Shown in pieces: positions 41,801 to 49,600 of a stretch of 64,000 nucleotides of DNA. The notes beneath the pieces are model-generated. The model was given only the letters and a program-made list of their open reading frames with translations, made no database searches and was not told where the DNA came from. The translations under genes were made by a program, and so were the position numbers. Each line of letters starts with the position of its first letter. Position 1 is the stretch's first letter. This DNA is from Legionella geestiana (GTDB lineage Bacteria; Pseudomonadota; Gammaproteobacteria; Legionellales; Legionellaceae). The stretch is from NCBI RefSeq assembly GCF_004571195.1, contig NZ_CP038271.1, positions 620,001 through 684,000 on the forward strand, given 5' to 3'.

Positions 41801-42207
41801 GCCGGCATGAGCGTATGAACTCTGGCAAGCAAATAAGCCACATCTGGAAGGTGCGCAGCCTCAGAAAACAACGCCATCTCGCGAAAAATTGCCGACCATT
41901 CAGAAGGATAAGCGACACCTGCCTCGCGCAGTCTTGAATAAAACTGCGGCGTGAAAGTTTCCCGATACCAGACATCCCAGGCGGCTTCCCCGTCTGAGAC
42001 GTTTGCGCCTGATGCATTCCGCTCGGCATCAAAACCGCGTGTCAGGGTCAGGATATCCATCAGACCATGAAACTGTGCCACTTTTTCAGCAGACGCAATT
42101 GCGTTATAACGGACAATCAACCCATTCAGTCTTTCGGGGAAATTACGATTTGCGCCCCTTTGGATGGAAACGCCCGTCTGCGCGAGCCCCTCATAGGTGT
42201 CAAGCAT
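38827..42207 (-). CDS. 1126-residue protein of unknown family with a kinase C-lobe-like segment
   Basis: I recognise no family. It has no signal peptide and no clear membrane helix. Residues about 415-500 read like the C-terminal lobe of a protein kinase: VVHLPPEWQ (APE-like), then LDSLHGWWLGISMHAWLTGTPAAAF, which parallels DxWSLGxxxxxxLTGxxPF, and ILEDILSENPEHRLTLKGI, which parallels the nPxxRxt block. The preceding HRD and DFG positions (about 370-400) are not recognisable, so it would be a pseudokinase or a false resemblance. Residues about 826-885 hold another conserved-looking block (VSGPSSMLYMLLGLMEIH and GYLVSGGLHSLHEAL). GGGAG precedes the start. It is 14 bp upstream of the nitrilase and tldD genes and likely co-transcribed with them. 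Confidence 0.85.
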   Translation of the reverse strand: MLDTYEGLAQTGVSIQRGANRNFPERLNGLIVRYNAIASAEKVAQFHGLMDILTLTRGFDAERNASGANVSDGEAAWDVWYRETFTPQFYSRLREAGVAYPSEWSAIFREMALFSEAAHLPDVAYLLARVHTLMPASPALSAVLRSFVAMESKWPEAVMVQRFFLLRETRQRLRETLLSASCTPAHHTFIETLLEALSARFLQIAQKIPLREEFEPPSHPFALSVAHAAPEKLWEAARSLYEAPDTRAAGEAFLAVIAPEATHERLTVECHDGHKTLTLVDNGAAFIFTIGAGIHPYRGLPDRLRAGGQEALFASELFSGNRWIDGEHWTFALSWHPATKPLQSPVELKLRLFSGIEIHEQLIAAARVATAANIVIPFADTALFEMTSNGRIIMVRPHALRAIDGTLNNTLTGMHGVVHLPPEWQVESTRVTLDSLHGWWLGISMHAWLTGTPAAAFCGPQPDKLSPFSAYNDELPEILEDILSENPEHRLTLKGIQGELRKLGHGLREASSPFHYRPEAYLYALNQLEGLTQTSSHPVLIESIAAIRALFENHTQDLGHLKEILEHAARETGRVELSETADAVRRCDFRQSIQARWPNPLARLYESHQCITLLTNPTRAMMKAVAAVSQGMLVTLRWLKASKSFKHVQEYLKLLSPPQTEPIRFGAFREQVSWKKFERLLEDNAPESLVYIMHAHFVFARHFLRSLPRETPFPVIREPEARFAKVAAKYRKGLYRERLLSLFESKEVGRFADWLSQRCEYSEIMTAEPARGRAGVSMREATTRMGIMMDYQSEYAEHLPGLDVAWEPDVLNQGADIRSDWVRFLTYSDAVYVSGPSSMLYMLLGLMEIHANFETLAQKQHYLATVCGYLVSGGLHSLHEALAPAEYLFGLVPGYPVYIPGGRAPQIPPAFQVFWQQQMHIDPEMHLRYEAGWSELLRQYREHQHAHLHYPPERDDAMMILSRILTNTVPDSKRPGYRERFSRAVTDATLLCLQALNVFSMDSPCFFTPQTPSLSHIASLLQLPAKVCRQETLAEAAGAVGAWFENEAISVLERMFIGHLLDILKRCPVVVEALNRQSTSLTLMLVREQHYSLEEAADFCEDAILFFRAFMPAFSKAEAQKVSLSS

Positions 42208-42571
42208 TTAATCTCCCGGCAAAATCAACGCATATACGCGGGTGGACGGCTCCCTCCCCCGTCAGGCGCATCCCGGCCTCAATCAACGTCCAACGACCGT
42301 TTGAGTATACGCATTCAGTGCAGTCATTTTAAAGTGTAGCATGTGATAACCATGAACCAATTGTCAGTCTCTTATACTCTATGAAATAAAGATGCCGGCT
42401 TAAAGCAGACTTGCGCATACCAAAGCCTGGTACGCGGAATGCATGTTTCACTGAAAATACTGCCTGCGGCCTGTCTTGTCAGCCGATACAGGAGACGATA
42501 CACTGAAAACCCTGCACGGCATTACCGTTAATATTGTGCTATATTGAATTTATGTAAAACCGGAGTCTTCC
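42208..42571. other. Intergenic region with no supported feature
   Basis: 364 bp between divergent genes. No credible frame or RNA. A weak TATATT at 42540-42545 may belong to the promoter of the downstream membrane protein, but no good -35 sequence is found. Confidence 0.4.
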
Positions 42572-43246
42572 ATGAACAGAAATGACGTATCCGTTTTAAC
42601 CCGCGGCCAGGAATCCATCCTTGCCACCAACAAGGTGTTGCGTAACACTTATCTGTTGCTTGGCATGACCTTCCTTTTCAGCGCCCTGATGGCCTGGGTT
42701 GCGTTCAGCCTGAACGTGCGCCCGATGAACCCGCTGCTCATGATTGTCGGTGTTTACGGTTTAATGTTTCTCACGAGCGCTTTGCAAAACAGCGCCTGGG
42801 GACTGGCAGCAGTTTTTGCGTTCACGGGATTTCTTGGCTATACCCTCGGACCAGTACTTAACCTGTACGCAGGTGCTTTTTCCAACGGTCACCAGCTCAT
42901 TGGTACCGCTCTTGGTGGCACAGGTGTTATTTTCTTTGCGCTTTCAGCCTATGCGCTCACCACCCGCAAAGATTTCAGCTTCCTCGGCGGATTTCTGTTT
43001 GTAGGAATGATGGTAGCACTCCTGGCCATGATTGCCGGTGTATTCTTCCAGATTCCGGCATTGCAGCTCGCAATTTCCGCGGCTTTCGTACTGCTCTCAT
43101 CCGGGGTCATTCTATTTCAGACCAGTGCCATCATCCATGGCGGTGAAACCAATTACATTGCTGCTACGGTGACCCTGTTCGCCTCAATCTATAACCTCTT
43201 TGTGAGCCTTTTGAATCTCTTAAGCGCGTTCTCAGGCCGCGACTGA
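42572..43246 (+). CDS. Bax inhibitor-1 family membrane protein (YccA-like)
   Basis: A 224-residue protein with seven hydrophobic segments. NKVLRNTYLLLGMTFLFSALMAW, FTGFLGYTLGPVLNLY, DFSFLGGFLFVGMM and the tail ATVTLFASIYNLFVSLLNLL are the Bax-inhibitor-1 marks; the last contains the SIYNLF block with paired aspartates usually near it. The YccA group modulates the FtsH protease in E. coli. A terminator follows at 43268. Confidence 0.92.
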   Translation: MNRNDVSVLTRGQESILATNKVLRNTYLLLGMTFLFSALMAWVAFSLNVRPMNPLLMIVGVYGLMFLTSALQNSAWGLAAVFAFTGFLGYTLGPVLNLYAGAFSNGHQLIGTALGGTGVIFFALSAYALTTRKDFSFLGGFLFVGMMVALLAMIAGVFFQIPALQLAISAAFVLLSSGVILFQTSAIIHGGETNYIAATVTLFASIYNLFVSLLNLLSAFSGRD

Positions 43247-43267
43247 TTCCGCTTTGTCTCCACACTT

Positions 43268-43293
43268 CCCCCGATACGTCGGGGGTTTTTTTT
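43268..43293 (+). terminator. Intrinsic terminator after the Bax inhibitor-1 family gene
   Basis: CCCCCGA TACG TCGGGGG (43268-43285) followed by eight T residues: a standard rho-independent terminator. Confidence 0.9.
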
Positions 43294-43329
43294 ATTCTGA
43301 AAACCCGATCAACAGTATACAAAAGACAC

Positions 43330-43400
43330 ATGGAAAGGGGTGTCTATCCTCCCCATGATGCAAAGAACGCGCTAACGCAGACGAGCACGGCAACATTTCC
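43330..43400. repeat. Partial copy of the short dispersed repeat
   Basis: AAAAGACACATGG, GTGTCTATCC and AACGCAGACGAGCACGG occur in the same order as in the copy at 36352-36413, with one arm of the hairpin. It lies upstream of the gene at 43520. Confidence 0.6.
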
Positions 43401-43519
43401 GATACATTATGCGTTTTTTGTCCTGTACTTATCGATGCACTCCAAAGATATTATGCACGTAATGTATTCTTAATATACAGATACGTATACTATACTTACC
43501 GAATATAAGGAGACTTACC

Positions 43520-44302
43520 ATGTCTGATAATAACCGCAAAGATGAAGATACTGAGGAAGCTCTTGAAACGGCAGATACGAGCGTACAAAGACATGATTAC
43601 CTGTATGAAACAGATAATCCTAATATTGAAACCAGCGAAATTGATGGCTCTTTATTCGACCCCCCATGGAAGAAATTTCTTAAGGAGGCGGGCATTTCAA
43701 TTTTAGGCACACTGTATGGTGCGATAATGGCTTCTGCATTATTCACATCAATTTGCGCGATAGTTGGTTTTTTCTTCCCTCCCGCAATAGCGTTTATCCC
43801 CTTAGTTGCAGTGGTTTCTGCCATAGGAGGGGGATTCGTTGGATTTATCAATGCCGATGCGATATTTGAGAATATTAAAAAAGCAATATCTGACAGCACG
43901 GACCTGGGAGCCGGAATAGGACAATTCTTTCGTGGTTTATTTGGACGCGATGATAATGCATTGAGCTCGAACGCAATAATAAATAATGGATTGGGCGTTA
44001 GCCATATTAATCCTGCCCAACCCGATGCCCAACCCGATGACCAACCCGATGCCCAACCCGATGACCAACCCGATGACCAACCCGATGACCAACTCAATGA
44101 TCAACCCGATGACCAACTCAATGATCAACCCGATGATCAACTCAATGATCAACTCGATGATCAACTCGATGATCAACCCGTTGTCCAACCCGTTGTCCAA
44201 CCCGCTGCCGTATCCACTGACGAACCTGCTAAACAAGCCAGCGAACAAGCCAGTGACAATAGTCCAGACCAGCAATCATCGAATCGAGGCATGGGAATTT
44301 GA
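43520..44302 (+). CDS. Membrane-hairpin protein with acidic QPDD repeat tail
   Basis: A 260-residue protein of unknown family, AT-richer than its neighbours. The acidic N-terminus (about 1-50) contains no signal peptide. Two hydrophobic helices follow (about 58-82 and 86-110) with FFFPPAIAF and AIGGGFVGF, which resembles the FPPAGVGF and IGGVVG of the kinase-like protein at 34069. A soluble segment ends in GQFFRGLFGRDD, then sixteen four-residue repeats (QPDD, QLND and similar) and a polar tail. The ribosome site AAGGAG is at 43507-43512. CTTAATATA at 43470-43478 resembles half of a PmrA box but is not a full site. Effector status is inferred. Confidence 0.8.
   Translation: MSDNNRKDEDTEEALETADTSVQRHDYLYETDNPNIETSEIDGSLFDPPWKKFLKEAGISILGTLYGAIMASALFTSICAIVGFFFPPAIAFIPLVAVVSAIGGGFVGFINADAIFENIKKAISDSTDLGAGIGQFFRGLFGRDDNALSSNAIINNGLGVSHINPAQPDAQPDDQPDAQPDDQPDDQPDDQLNDQPDDQLNDQPDDQLNDQLDDQLDDQPVVQPVVQPAAVSTDEPAKQASEQASDNSPDQQSSNRGMGI
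44018..44209 (+). repeat. Sixteen 12-bp in-frame coding repeats
   Basis: Units of CAACCCGATGAC type encode QPDA/QPDD, then QLND/QLDD, then QPVV. Units are in order of divergence, which suggests expansion by slippage or unequal exchange. Multiples of 12 keep the frame. Confidence 0.95.
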
Positions 44303-44794
44303 GGATAACTGACATCACACACTCTCAACGATGCGCCGTTAATTCGGCGCATTAGCATTCAATCATCATAAGAACATTAAATTTTCACTTTGGTATGCAA
44401 TTGCGTCCTCCCCGCGCAGGGGATCCATTCATGGGGTTAATTCGTTACTTTGTTTGATAAACGGATTCCCGCTTGCGTTGGAAGACACCAGCATGGCAAA
44501 TCATCACTCTTTATTCATATGCAAAATGGCATAATATTGACCTTGACGATGCATCAGCCTTTTAAGTGTGACTTGGAACACTGAGCAACTCCGATGCCGG
44601 GCTTCGCTGCGCTCAGCCAGGCCTACAGGTTTTCACGATGTGCCCTTTATGGATTGATACAGTTAACGAATTAATTCAAAAAGACACGCACACATGTGCA
44701 TCTATCCCTGTATAAAGGCGAAGCTTTCGGTAACGCAGACGTTCTGCGCGTTACCGATGCAGTGAACACTTGGGCAAGGCAATTAAATTACCCG
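44303..44794. other. Intergenic region with several repeat fragments
   Basis: It carries a REP-like GC block (CTCCCCGCGCAGGGGATCC near 44407), a single unit-like fragment GATGCCGGGCTTCGCTGCGC (44594-44613) related to the two tandem arrays, and from 44680 a copy of the short dispersed repeat (AAAGACACGCACACATGTGC, TTCGGTAACGCAGACG). No gene supported. Confidence 0.65.
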
Positions 44795-46186
44795 CTACAA
44801 AGGGCATTGATCCTGGCCGTTAAAGCGTTGCTTAAGATATTGAGCAACGGCCCTAATACCCATTGCTTCACCGCCTTCGGGTTTGCCGGGCTTATTGGTG
44901 ACATTCCAGGCCATAACGTCAAAATGCACCCAGGGAGTGCGTTTTTTCACAAAACGTTCCATGAAGAGCGCCGCGGTAATAGCGCCGGCGTAGGGAGAGG
45001 CGCCTGAATTCACCATATCGGCAATACTTGAATCCAGCAGGCTTTTGTAGGGGGCAAAGAGCGGCAGGCGCCAGAGGGGGTCTTCAGCGTCTGCAGAAGC
45101 CCGCGACAAATCTGCCGCCAGCATCTCGTCATTGCAAAAAAACGCCGCGATTTCGGTACCCACTGCCACACGTGCCGCTCCCGTCAGGGTGGCAAAATCT
45201 ACGATGAGTGCCGCCTCCTGCTCGCACCCAAAACTTAAGGCATCGGCGAGCACCAGACGCCCCTCAGCATCGGTATTATCGATTTCAACAGTGAGGCCGT
45301 TTCGCATGCGAATCACATCACCCGGCCGATACGCGTTTGCGCTGATGGCGTTTTCAACGGCCGGCACCAGAACATGCAGGCGCACCGGGAGTCTGGAGGC
45401 CATTATCCACGCGGCAAGCCCCATGGCGTGCGCCGCCCCTCCCATGTCTTTCTTCATGAGGCGCATGGCTGAGGATGGCTTGATATCAAGGCCGCCACTG
45501 TCAAAGCAAACGCCTTTGCCCACCAGCACCACGCGCGGATGGTGCACCTCACCCCACGTGAGCGATAAAAGGCGCGGCGCATCAGCCGCAGCACGCCCAA
45601 CGGCATGAATGGCCGGAAAATTGGCATCGAGCAGCGCTTCCCCCACCCATTCTTCAAAAAGACCGCCGTGGGTTGCTGCAAGCTCTTTCAGCACGTCTGA
45701 AAGCTCTGACGGGCCACAGGCATTGGTGGGTCGGTTGATAAGGTCTCGTACCAGAAAAATTGCCTGCACTTCCCTCAGCACCTCGGGCAGCATGTCTGCA
45801 TCCACCACGAGTTTTCGGGGTTTTGCGGTTTGTGCCTTATAGGCATCAAAGCGGTATTGCGCGAGTGCCCAGATGATCTGTTCACGTTGCCCAAGGGCCG
45901 TTGTTACCTGAACCACGCTCTCAGGCGGCAGCCGGCTCGCCATATAGGCCATTGCCAGTGCGATGTCATCCTGGTCGCCCGTTCCAAGCAAATAACGCAC
46001 GGTCATGCCGTTTTCGTCCGGTATGCGCCCAAGCTCGCCAACGCCTGCCTCAAATTGACTTGCCTTCAGATGATTTTGTACAGACTGCGGCAAAGTCGCA
46101 CGCAGGGCCTCCCACTGCACTTTATTGACGAGTTCCACCGGCAGTGCGCCAGAAGCATGTGTTTCATAAAAAAGAGCGGCATCCAC
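44795..46186 (-). CDS. M17 leucyl aminopeptidase family protein
   Basis: A 463-residue cytosolic aminopeptidase with two metals. VGKGVCFDSGGLDIKPSSAMRLMKKDMGGAAHAMGLA holds the first ligands and NTDAEGRLVLADAL the signature with ligand Asp and Glu; the N-terminal domain is shorter and unlike PepA. The conserved Lys in the VGKGVCFDSGG block is present. It belongs to the PepA/PepB superfamily, but which branch is uncertain. Starts one base after the murJ stop, so the two are likely co-transcribed. Confidence 0.9.
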   Translation of the reverse strand: MDAALFYETHASGALPVELVNKVQWEALRATLPQSVQNHLKASQFEAGVGELGRIPDENGMTVRYLLGTGDQDDIALAMAYMASRLPPESVVQVTTALGQREQIIWALAQYRFDAYKAQTAKPRKLVVDADMLPEVLREVQAIFLVRDLINRPTNACGPSELSDVLKELAATHGGLFEEWVGEALLDANFPAIHAVGRAAADAPRLLSLTWGEVHHPRVVLVGKGVCFDSGGLDIKPSSAMRLMKKDMGGAAHAMGLAAWIMASRLPVRLHVLVPAVENAISANAYRPGDVIRMRNGLTVEIDNTDAEGRLVLADALSFGCEQEAALIVDFATLTGAARVAVGTEIAAFFCNDEMLAADLSRASADAEDPLWRLPLFAPYKSLLDSSIADMVNSGASPYAGAITAALFMERFVKKRTPWVHFDVMAWNVTNKPGKPEGGEAMGIRAVAQYLKQRFNGQDQCPL

Positions 46187-46187
46187 G

Positions 46188-47762
46188 TTAAGACTCCCTG
46201 ACCTGTCCGCGAAACTGCGCGGGACGCATGCCCATCAGCCACAGCGTGGCAAGATAGAGCAGCGCGCCTGCTGCAATGTCGGCAACCAGCATGAACAGCC
46301 GATGCCCCATGTGCATCGACACCCACTGCGAAACGTCCCCCACTCTGAACCAGAGCCAGGCACAAAGTACCAGCGCCCCACTCAAAAGCTGCAGCAGAAA
46401 ACGCCCCCATCCGGGCATCGGCTGGTAAATTTTACGCCGCTTCAAGAGTACGAGCAGGCACACACAGTTCACATAGCCCGCGAGCGCTGAGGCAAGCGCC
46501 AGCCCCGCATGCTGTAAAAAACCAACGAGCAGCGCGCATAAAATCGTATTGACTACCATCGCCCAGATACCCACCTTTACCGGCGTGCGGATATCCTGGC
46601 AGGCGTAAAAACCCGACGCGAGGACTTTTACCATCATGAATGCCGGTATGCCTACTGACAAGGCGATGGTGCTTTTCTGCGTTTGCAGCACATCAACGGT
46701 GTTAAAGGCGCCATAGGCAAAAAAGCCTGCCACCATCGGCATGGAAAAAAGTGTCAGACCAATGGCTGAAGGCAGGCCAATCAGGAGCAGCAGGCGCATG
46801 CCCCAGTCAAGCGCCCGAGAAAACTGTTCACGGTTTTGTTCCGCGTTTTTACGCGAAAGGTGCGGCAGAATAACGGTTGCGATGGCAACGCCAAAAACGC
46901 CGAGCGGAAAATCGGTGACCCTGTCGGTATAGTAGAGCCATGAAACGCTGCCAATCTGCAGAAACGAGGCAAAAATGCTGTCTACCATCAGATTAAGCTG
47001 GGCAATCGACACACCAAAAAGTGCCGGCACCATGAGCTTTAACACCCGCCTGACGCCCGGGTCTCGCCAGTGGACTTCAGGCCGCGGCAGCAAGCGCTGC
47101 TTTAAAAGAAAGGGAATCTGAAAAAGAAGCTGTGCAATACCGGCTATCAATACGCCCCACGCCAATGCACGCACAGGTGGCGAGCACCACGGCGCGAGCC
47201 AGAGAGCCGCACCAATCATGCTCACGTTAAGCAGTGCAGGCGTAAAGGCCGGCACGCCAAAATATCCCCACGTATTCAGCACCGCCCCCATCATCGCGGT
47301 GAGCGAAATCAGCATTAAATAGGGAAAGGTAATGCGCAGCATGCTTGAAGCAAGCGTTGCGCGACCGGCATCGTTCTCAAATCCTGGTGCGAAGAGAAAA
47401 ATAATTACGGGGCTCGCGAGCACGCCAATAACCGTGACGAGGGACAGCACGGCACCAAGGCACCCAAAGATTCGCGCCACAAAGGTACGGACATCGTCCG
47501 CAGAGCGGAGCTTTTGATACTCGGCAAGCACCGGCACAAAAGCCTGGGAAAAGGCGCCCTCGGCAAACAGGCGGCGCATGAAATTCGGGATACGAAAGGC
47601 GACAATAAAAGCATCCATCCCGGCTTCGGCGCCAAAAAGACCGGCGAGCACCATGTCACGGACAAACCCGAGCACACGGGAGAGGAGTGTCATCAGGGAC
47701 ACAAGGCTTGTGGAACGCAGCAGACTCTGGCGCTTCTCAATCATGGGTTCTATTGCAGACAT
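46188..47762 (-). CDS. murJ: Lipid II flippase MurJ
   Basis: A 524-residue membrane protein with about 14 helices, which moves lipid-linked peptidoglycan precursor across the inner membrane. SLVSLMTLLSRVLGFVRDMVLAGLFGAEAGMDAFIVAFRIPNFMRRLFAEGAFSQAFVPVLAEY is the N-terminal signature region, and YYTDRVTDFPLGVFGVAIATVILPHLSR lies in the middle. Start at 47762 is supported by AGG spaced 6 nt; a start seven codons downstream is also possible. Divergent from rpsT, as usual in gamma-proteobacteria. Confidence 0.95.
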   Translation of the reverse strand: MSAIEPMIEKRQSLLRSTSLVSLMTLLSRVLGFVRDMVLAGLFGAEAGMDAFIVAFRIPNFMRRLFAEGAFSQAFVPVLAEYQKLRSADDVRTFVARIFGCLGAVLSLVTVIGVLASPVIIFLFAPGFENDAGRATLASSMLRITFPYLMLISLTAMMGAVLNTWGYFGVPAFTPALLNVSMIGAALWLAPWCSPPVRALAWGVLIAGIAQLLFQIPFLLKQRLLPRPEVHWRDPGVRRVLKLMVPALFGVSIAQLNLMVDSIFASFLQIGSVSWLYYTDRVTDFPLGVFGVAIATVILPHLSRKNAEQNREQFSRALDWGMRLLLLIGLPSAIGLTLFSMPMVAGFFAYGAFNTVDVLQTQKSTIALSVGIPAFMMVKVLASGFYACQDIRTPVKVGIWAMVVNTILCALLVGFLQHAGLALASALAGYVNCVCLLVLLKRRKIYQPMPGWGRFLLQLLSGALVLCAWLWFRVGDVSQWVSMHMGHRLFMLVADIAAGALLYLATLWLMGMRPAQFRGQVRES

Positions 47763-47819
47763 GCGTGGCCTGACTCATTGTAAAATGCGTGCAGCCCGGG
47801 TATTGGGCGATTTCGTATA

Positions 47820-47848
47820 TTGACAAAATCCGGCGCATTGTGCAAGAT
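47820..47848 (+). promoter_or_regulatory. Putative rpsT promoter
   Basis: TTGACA at 47820-47825, then CAAGAT at 47843-47848 after 17 bp. The -35 is a consensus match; the -10 is weak. The start codon follows 36 bp later. Confidence 0.45.
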
Positions 47849-47883
47849 TAGGCACTTTTATGTCTGGATGAACGGAGACTTAC

Positions 47884-48150
47884 GTGGCAAATATTAAATC
47901 CGCTATCAAACGCGCACGTCAAAACATCAAACTGCGCCAACAAAACGCCAGCGCGCGTTCAATGTACCGCACCTATGTTAAAAACGTGCTGAAAGCTGTT
48001 GAAACCGGCGATGTCGAAGCTGCACGCGCTGCTTTCGCCAAAGCACAACCTATCATTGATAAAGCTGCGGGCAAAGGCCTGATTCACAAGAATAAAGCCG
48101 CACGCATCAAAGATCGACTGAGTGCCCGCGTTAAAAGCCTGGCGGCGTAA
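47884..48150 (+). CDS. rpsT: 30S ribosomal protein S20
   Basis: An 88-residue basic protein. [42 protein letters not shown] and [31 protein letters not shown] are the S20 sequence. It binds 16S rRNA early in 30S assembly. The start is GTG at 47884 after GGAG; non-AUG starts are common for rpsT and used in its autogenous control. Confidence 0.98.
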   Translation: MANIKSAIKRARQNIKLRQQNASARSMYRTYVKNVLKAVETGDVEAARAAFAKAQPIIDKAAGKGLIHKNKAARIKDRLSARVKSLAA

Positions 48151-48175
48151 TTTTCCGCACCAGCGTTTAGGGCTT

Positions 48176-48195
48176 GTCCGGGCATACGCCCGGAC
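48176..48195. terminator. Hairpin between convergent rpsT and pmbA
   Basis: GTCCGGGC (48176-48183), loop ATAC, GCCCGGAC (48188-48195): a perfect 8-bp stem without a T-run. Placed 26 nt after rpsT and 6 nt after pmbA, so possibly two-way. Confidence 0.45.
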
Positions 48196-48200
48196 TGCGC

Positions 48201-49550
48201 TCATCCGTGTCCGGCTACCGTCATGCGGTTAATCAGCACTGAACCACAGCGTGTGGAGCTGTCAGGGTTAATATCGTTACCAATCGCTTCTATTCCGAGA
48301 AACATCTCGCGCAGGTTCCCGGCGATGGTGATTTGCTCGACTGGGTAAGCGATTTCACCGTTTTCCACCCAGAATCCACCGGCACCCCGCGAATAATCAC
48401 CGGTAAGAATATTCACGCCACTGCCCATCAGCTCCGTTACCAGCAGACCAGTTCCCATGCGCTTTACGAGCGCATTAAGATCATACTCACCACCGTCAGC
48501 AGTCAGGTTGTGCACGCCCCCTGCATTCGCGGTGGTCTGCAGGTTCATTTTACGGGCAGAATAACTGCCAAGGGCAAAGAGGCGCAGAATGCCATCTTCG
48601 ACAAAGCGGTTGGCGCGCGTTGGTACTCCTTCGTCGTCAAAAGGTGAGCTGCCAAGCCCGCGCAAAAGTGCCGGTTGTTCATGGATGATAACCCCTGCCG
48701 GAAACACCCTTGTGTCGAGCGCATGCTGCAAAAACGAATTTTTTCGATACAGTGTACTGCCGCTGATGGCGTTAATGAAGCTTGAGAGCAGCCCCCCCGA
48801 TATACGGGGTGCAAACAGTACCGGTGCCATGCGCGTGCCAATCTGGCGGGCTCCAAGGCGCGCTGTCGTGCGTGAAGCCGCTTCCAGGGCCACCGTTTCA
48901 AGGCTTCGCATGTCGCCTGGATGGCGTGCAGTCGTATAGGCATAATCTCTTTGTACACTGTCCCCTTCGCGCGCCAGCAGCGAGCAGCTCAGACTGTGAC
49001 GGGTAAAACGAAGGACTCCGCGGCCTCCGGCCGTATTGGCAAAACCGCTTATCCCGCCTCCGGTCGAAAGATGCACGCCATCAGAATTAAAAATTCGCGC
49101 ATCCTGGCTTAAGGCTTTGGATTCACAGTCACGTGCGTATTCAATGGCCTCCGCGGGCGTAAGCGACCAGGGATGGTATAAATCGAGGTCCTGCCATTCC
49201 TTCTGCATCAGATGCGGCTCGGGCAGACCAAAACAGGGGTCGGCCGCACTGACAGAAGCAATCCCCATCGCCGCTTCCACGAGAACGTCAATTCCGCGGC
49301 TGTCGAGGTCGGTGCTGCTCGCCGTTCCCTTGCGATGCCCGACATAGGCCGTCAGGCTGATACCGCGGTCTTCGTTAAATGCTACGGTTTCCACCTCTCC
49401 CATGCGCACATCGACTGAAAAACCGCAGTCATCGTGCACACTCACGCTGGCATCACTCGCCCCACGCGCTTTTGCGCGCGCCAGCACATCCTCAAGGATG
49501 GAAAGCATATCTTCGGTTGACTTTGAATGGGCTCTGTTGGTATTTTCCAT
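48201..49550 (-). CDS. pmbA: Metalloprotease subunit PmbA (TldE)
   Basis: A 449-residue TldD/PmbA family protein without an HExxxH motif, as expected for the non-zinc subunit. MGEVETVAFNEDRGISLTAYVGHRKGTASSTDLDS and SSFDDEGVPTRAN with SYSARKMNLQTTANAGGVHNL and GDYSRGAGGFWVENGEI are family marks. It pairs with TldD at 36532-37977. I chose the ATG at 49550; the open frame extends 76 codons further upstream, but that part would overlap the divergent gene and reads as non-protein sequence. Confidence 0.94.
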   Translation of the reverse strand: MENTNRAHSKSTEDMLSILEDVLARAKARGASDASVSVHDDCGFSVDVRMGEVETVAFNEDRGISLTAYVGHRKGTASSTDLDSRGIDVLVEAAMGIASVSAADPCFGLPEPHLMQKEWQDLDLYHPWSLTPAEAIEYARDCESKALSQDARIFNSDGVHLSTGGGISGFANTAGGRGVLRFTRHSLSCSLLAREGDSVQRDYAYTTARHPGDMRSLETVALEAASRTTARLGARQIGTRMAPVLFAPRISGGLLSSFINAISGSTLYRKNSFLQHALDTRVFPAGVIIHEQPALLRGLGSSPFDDEGVPTRANRFVEDGILRLFALGSYSARKMNLQTTANAGGVHNLTADGGEYDLNALVKRMGTGLLVTELMGSGVNILTGDYSRGAGGFWVENGEIAYPVEQITIAGNLREMFLGIEAIGNDINPDSSTRCGSVLINRMTVAGHG

Positions 49551-49600
49551 AAATGACTGCCATGCCTCAGAAACATGCCTGCCAGGATACAAGATTAACG

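Noticed and set aside
43937-44275. Minus-strand frame with repeated IIELII peptide
   Set aside because: It is the complement of the 12-bp coding repeat in the plus-strand gene.
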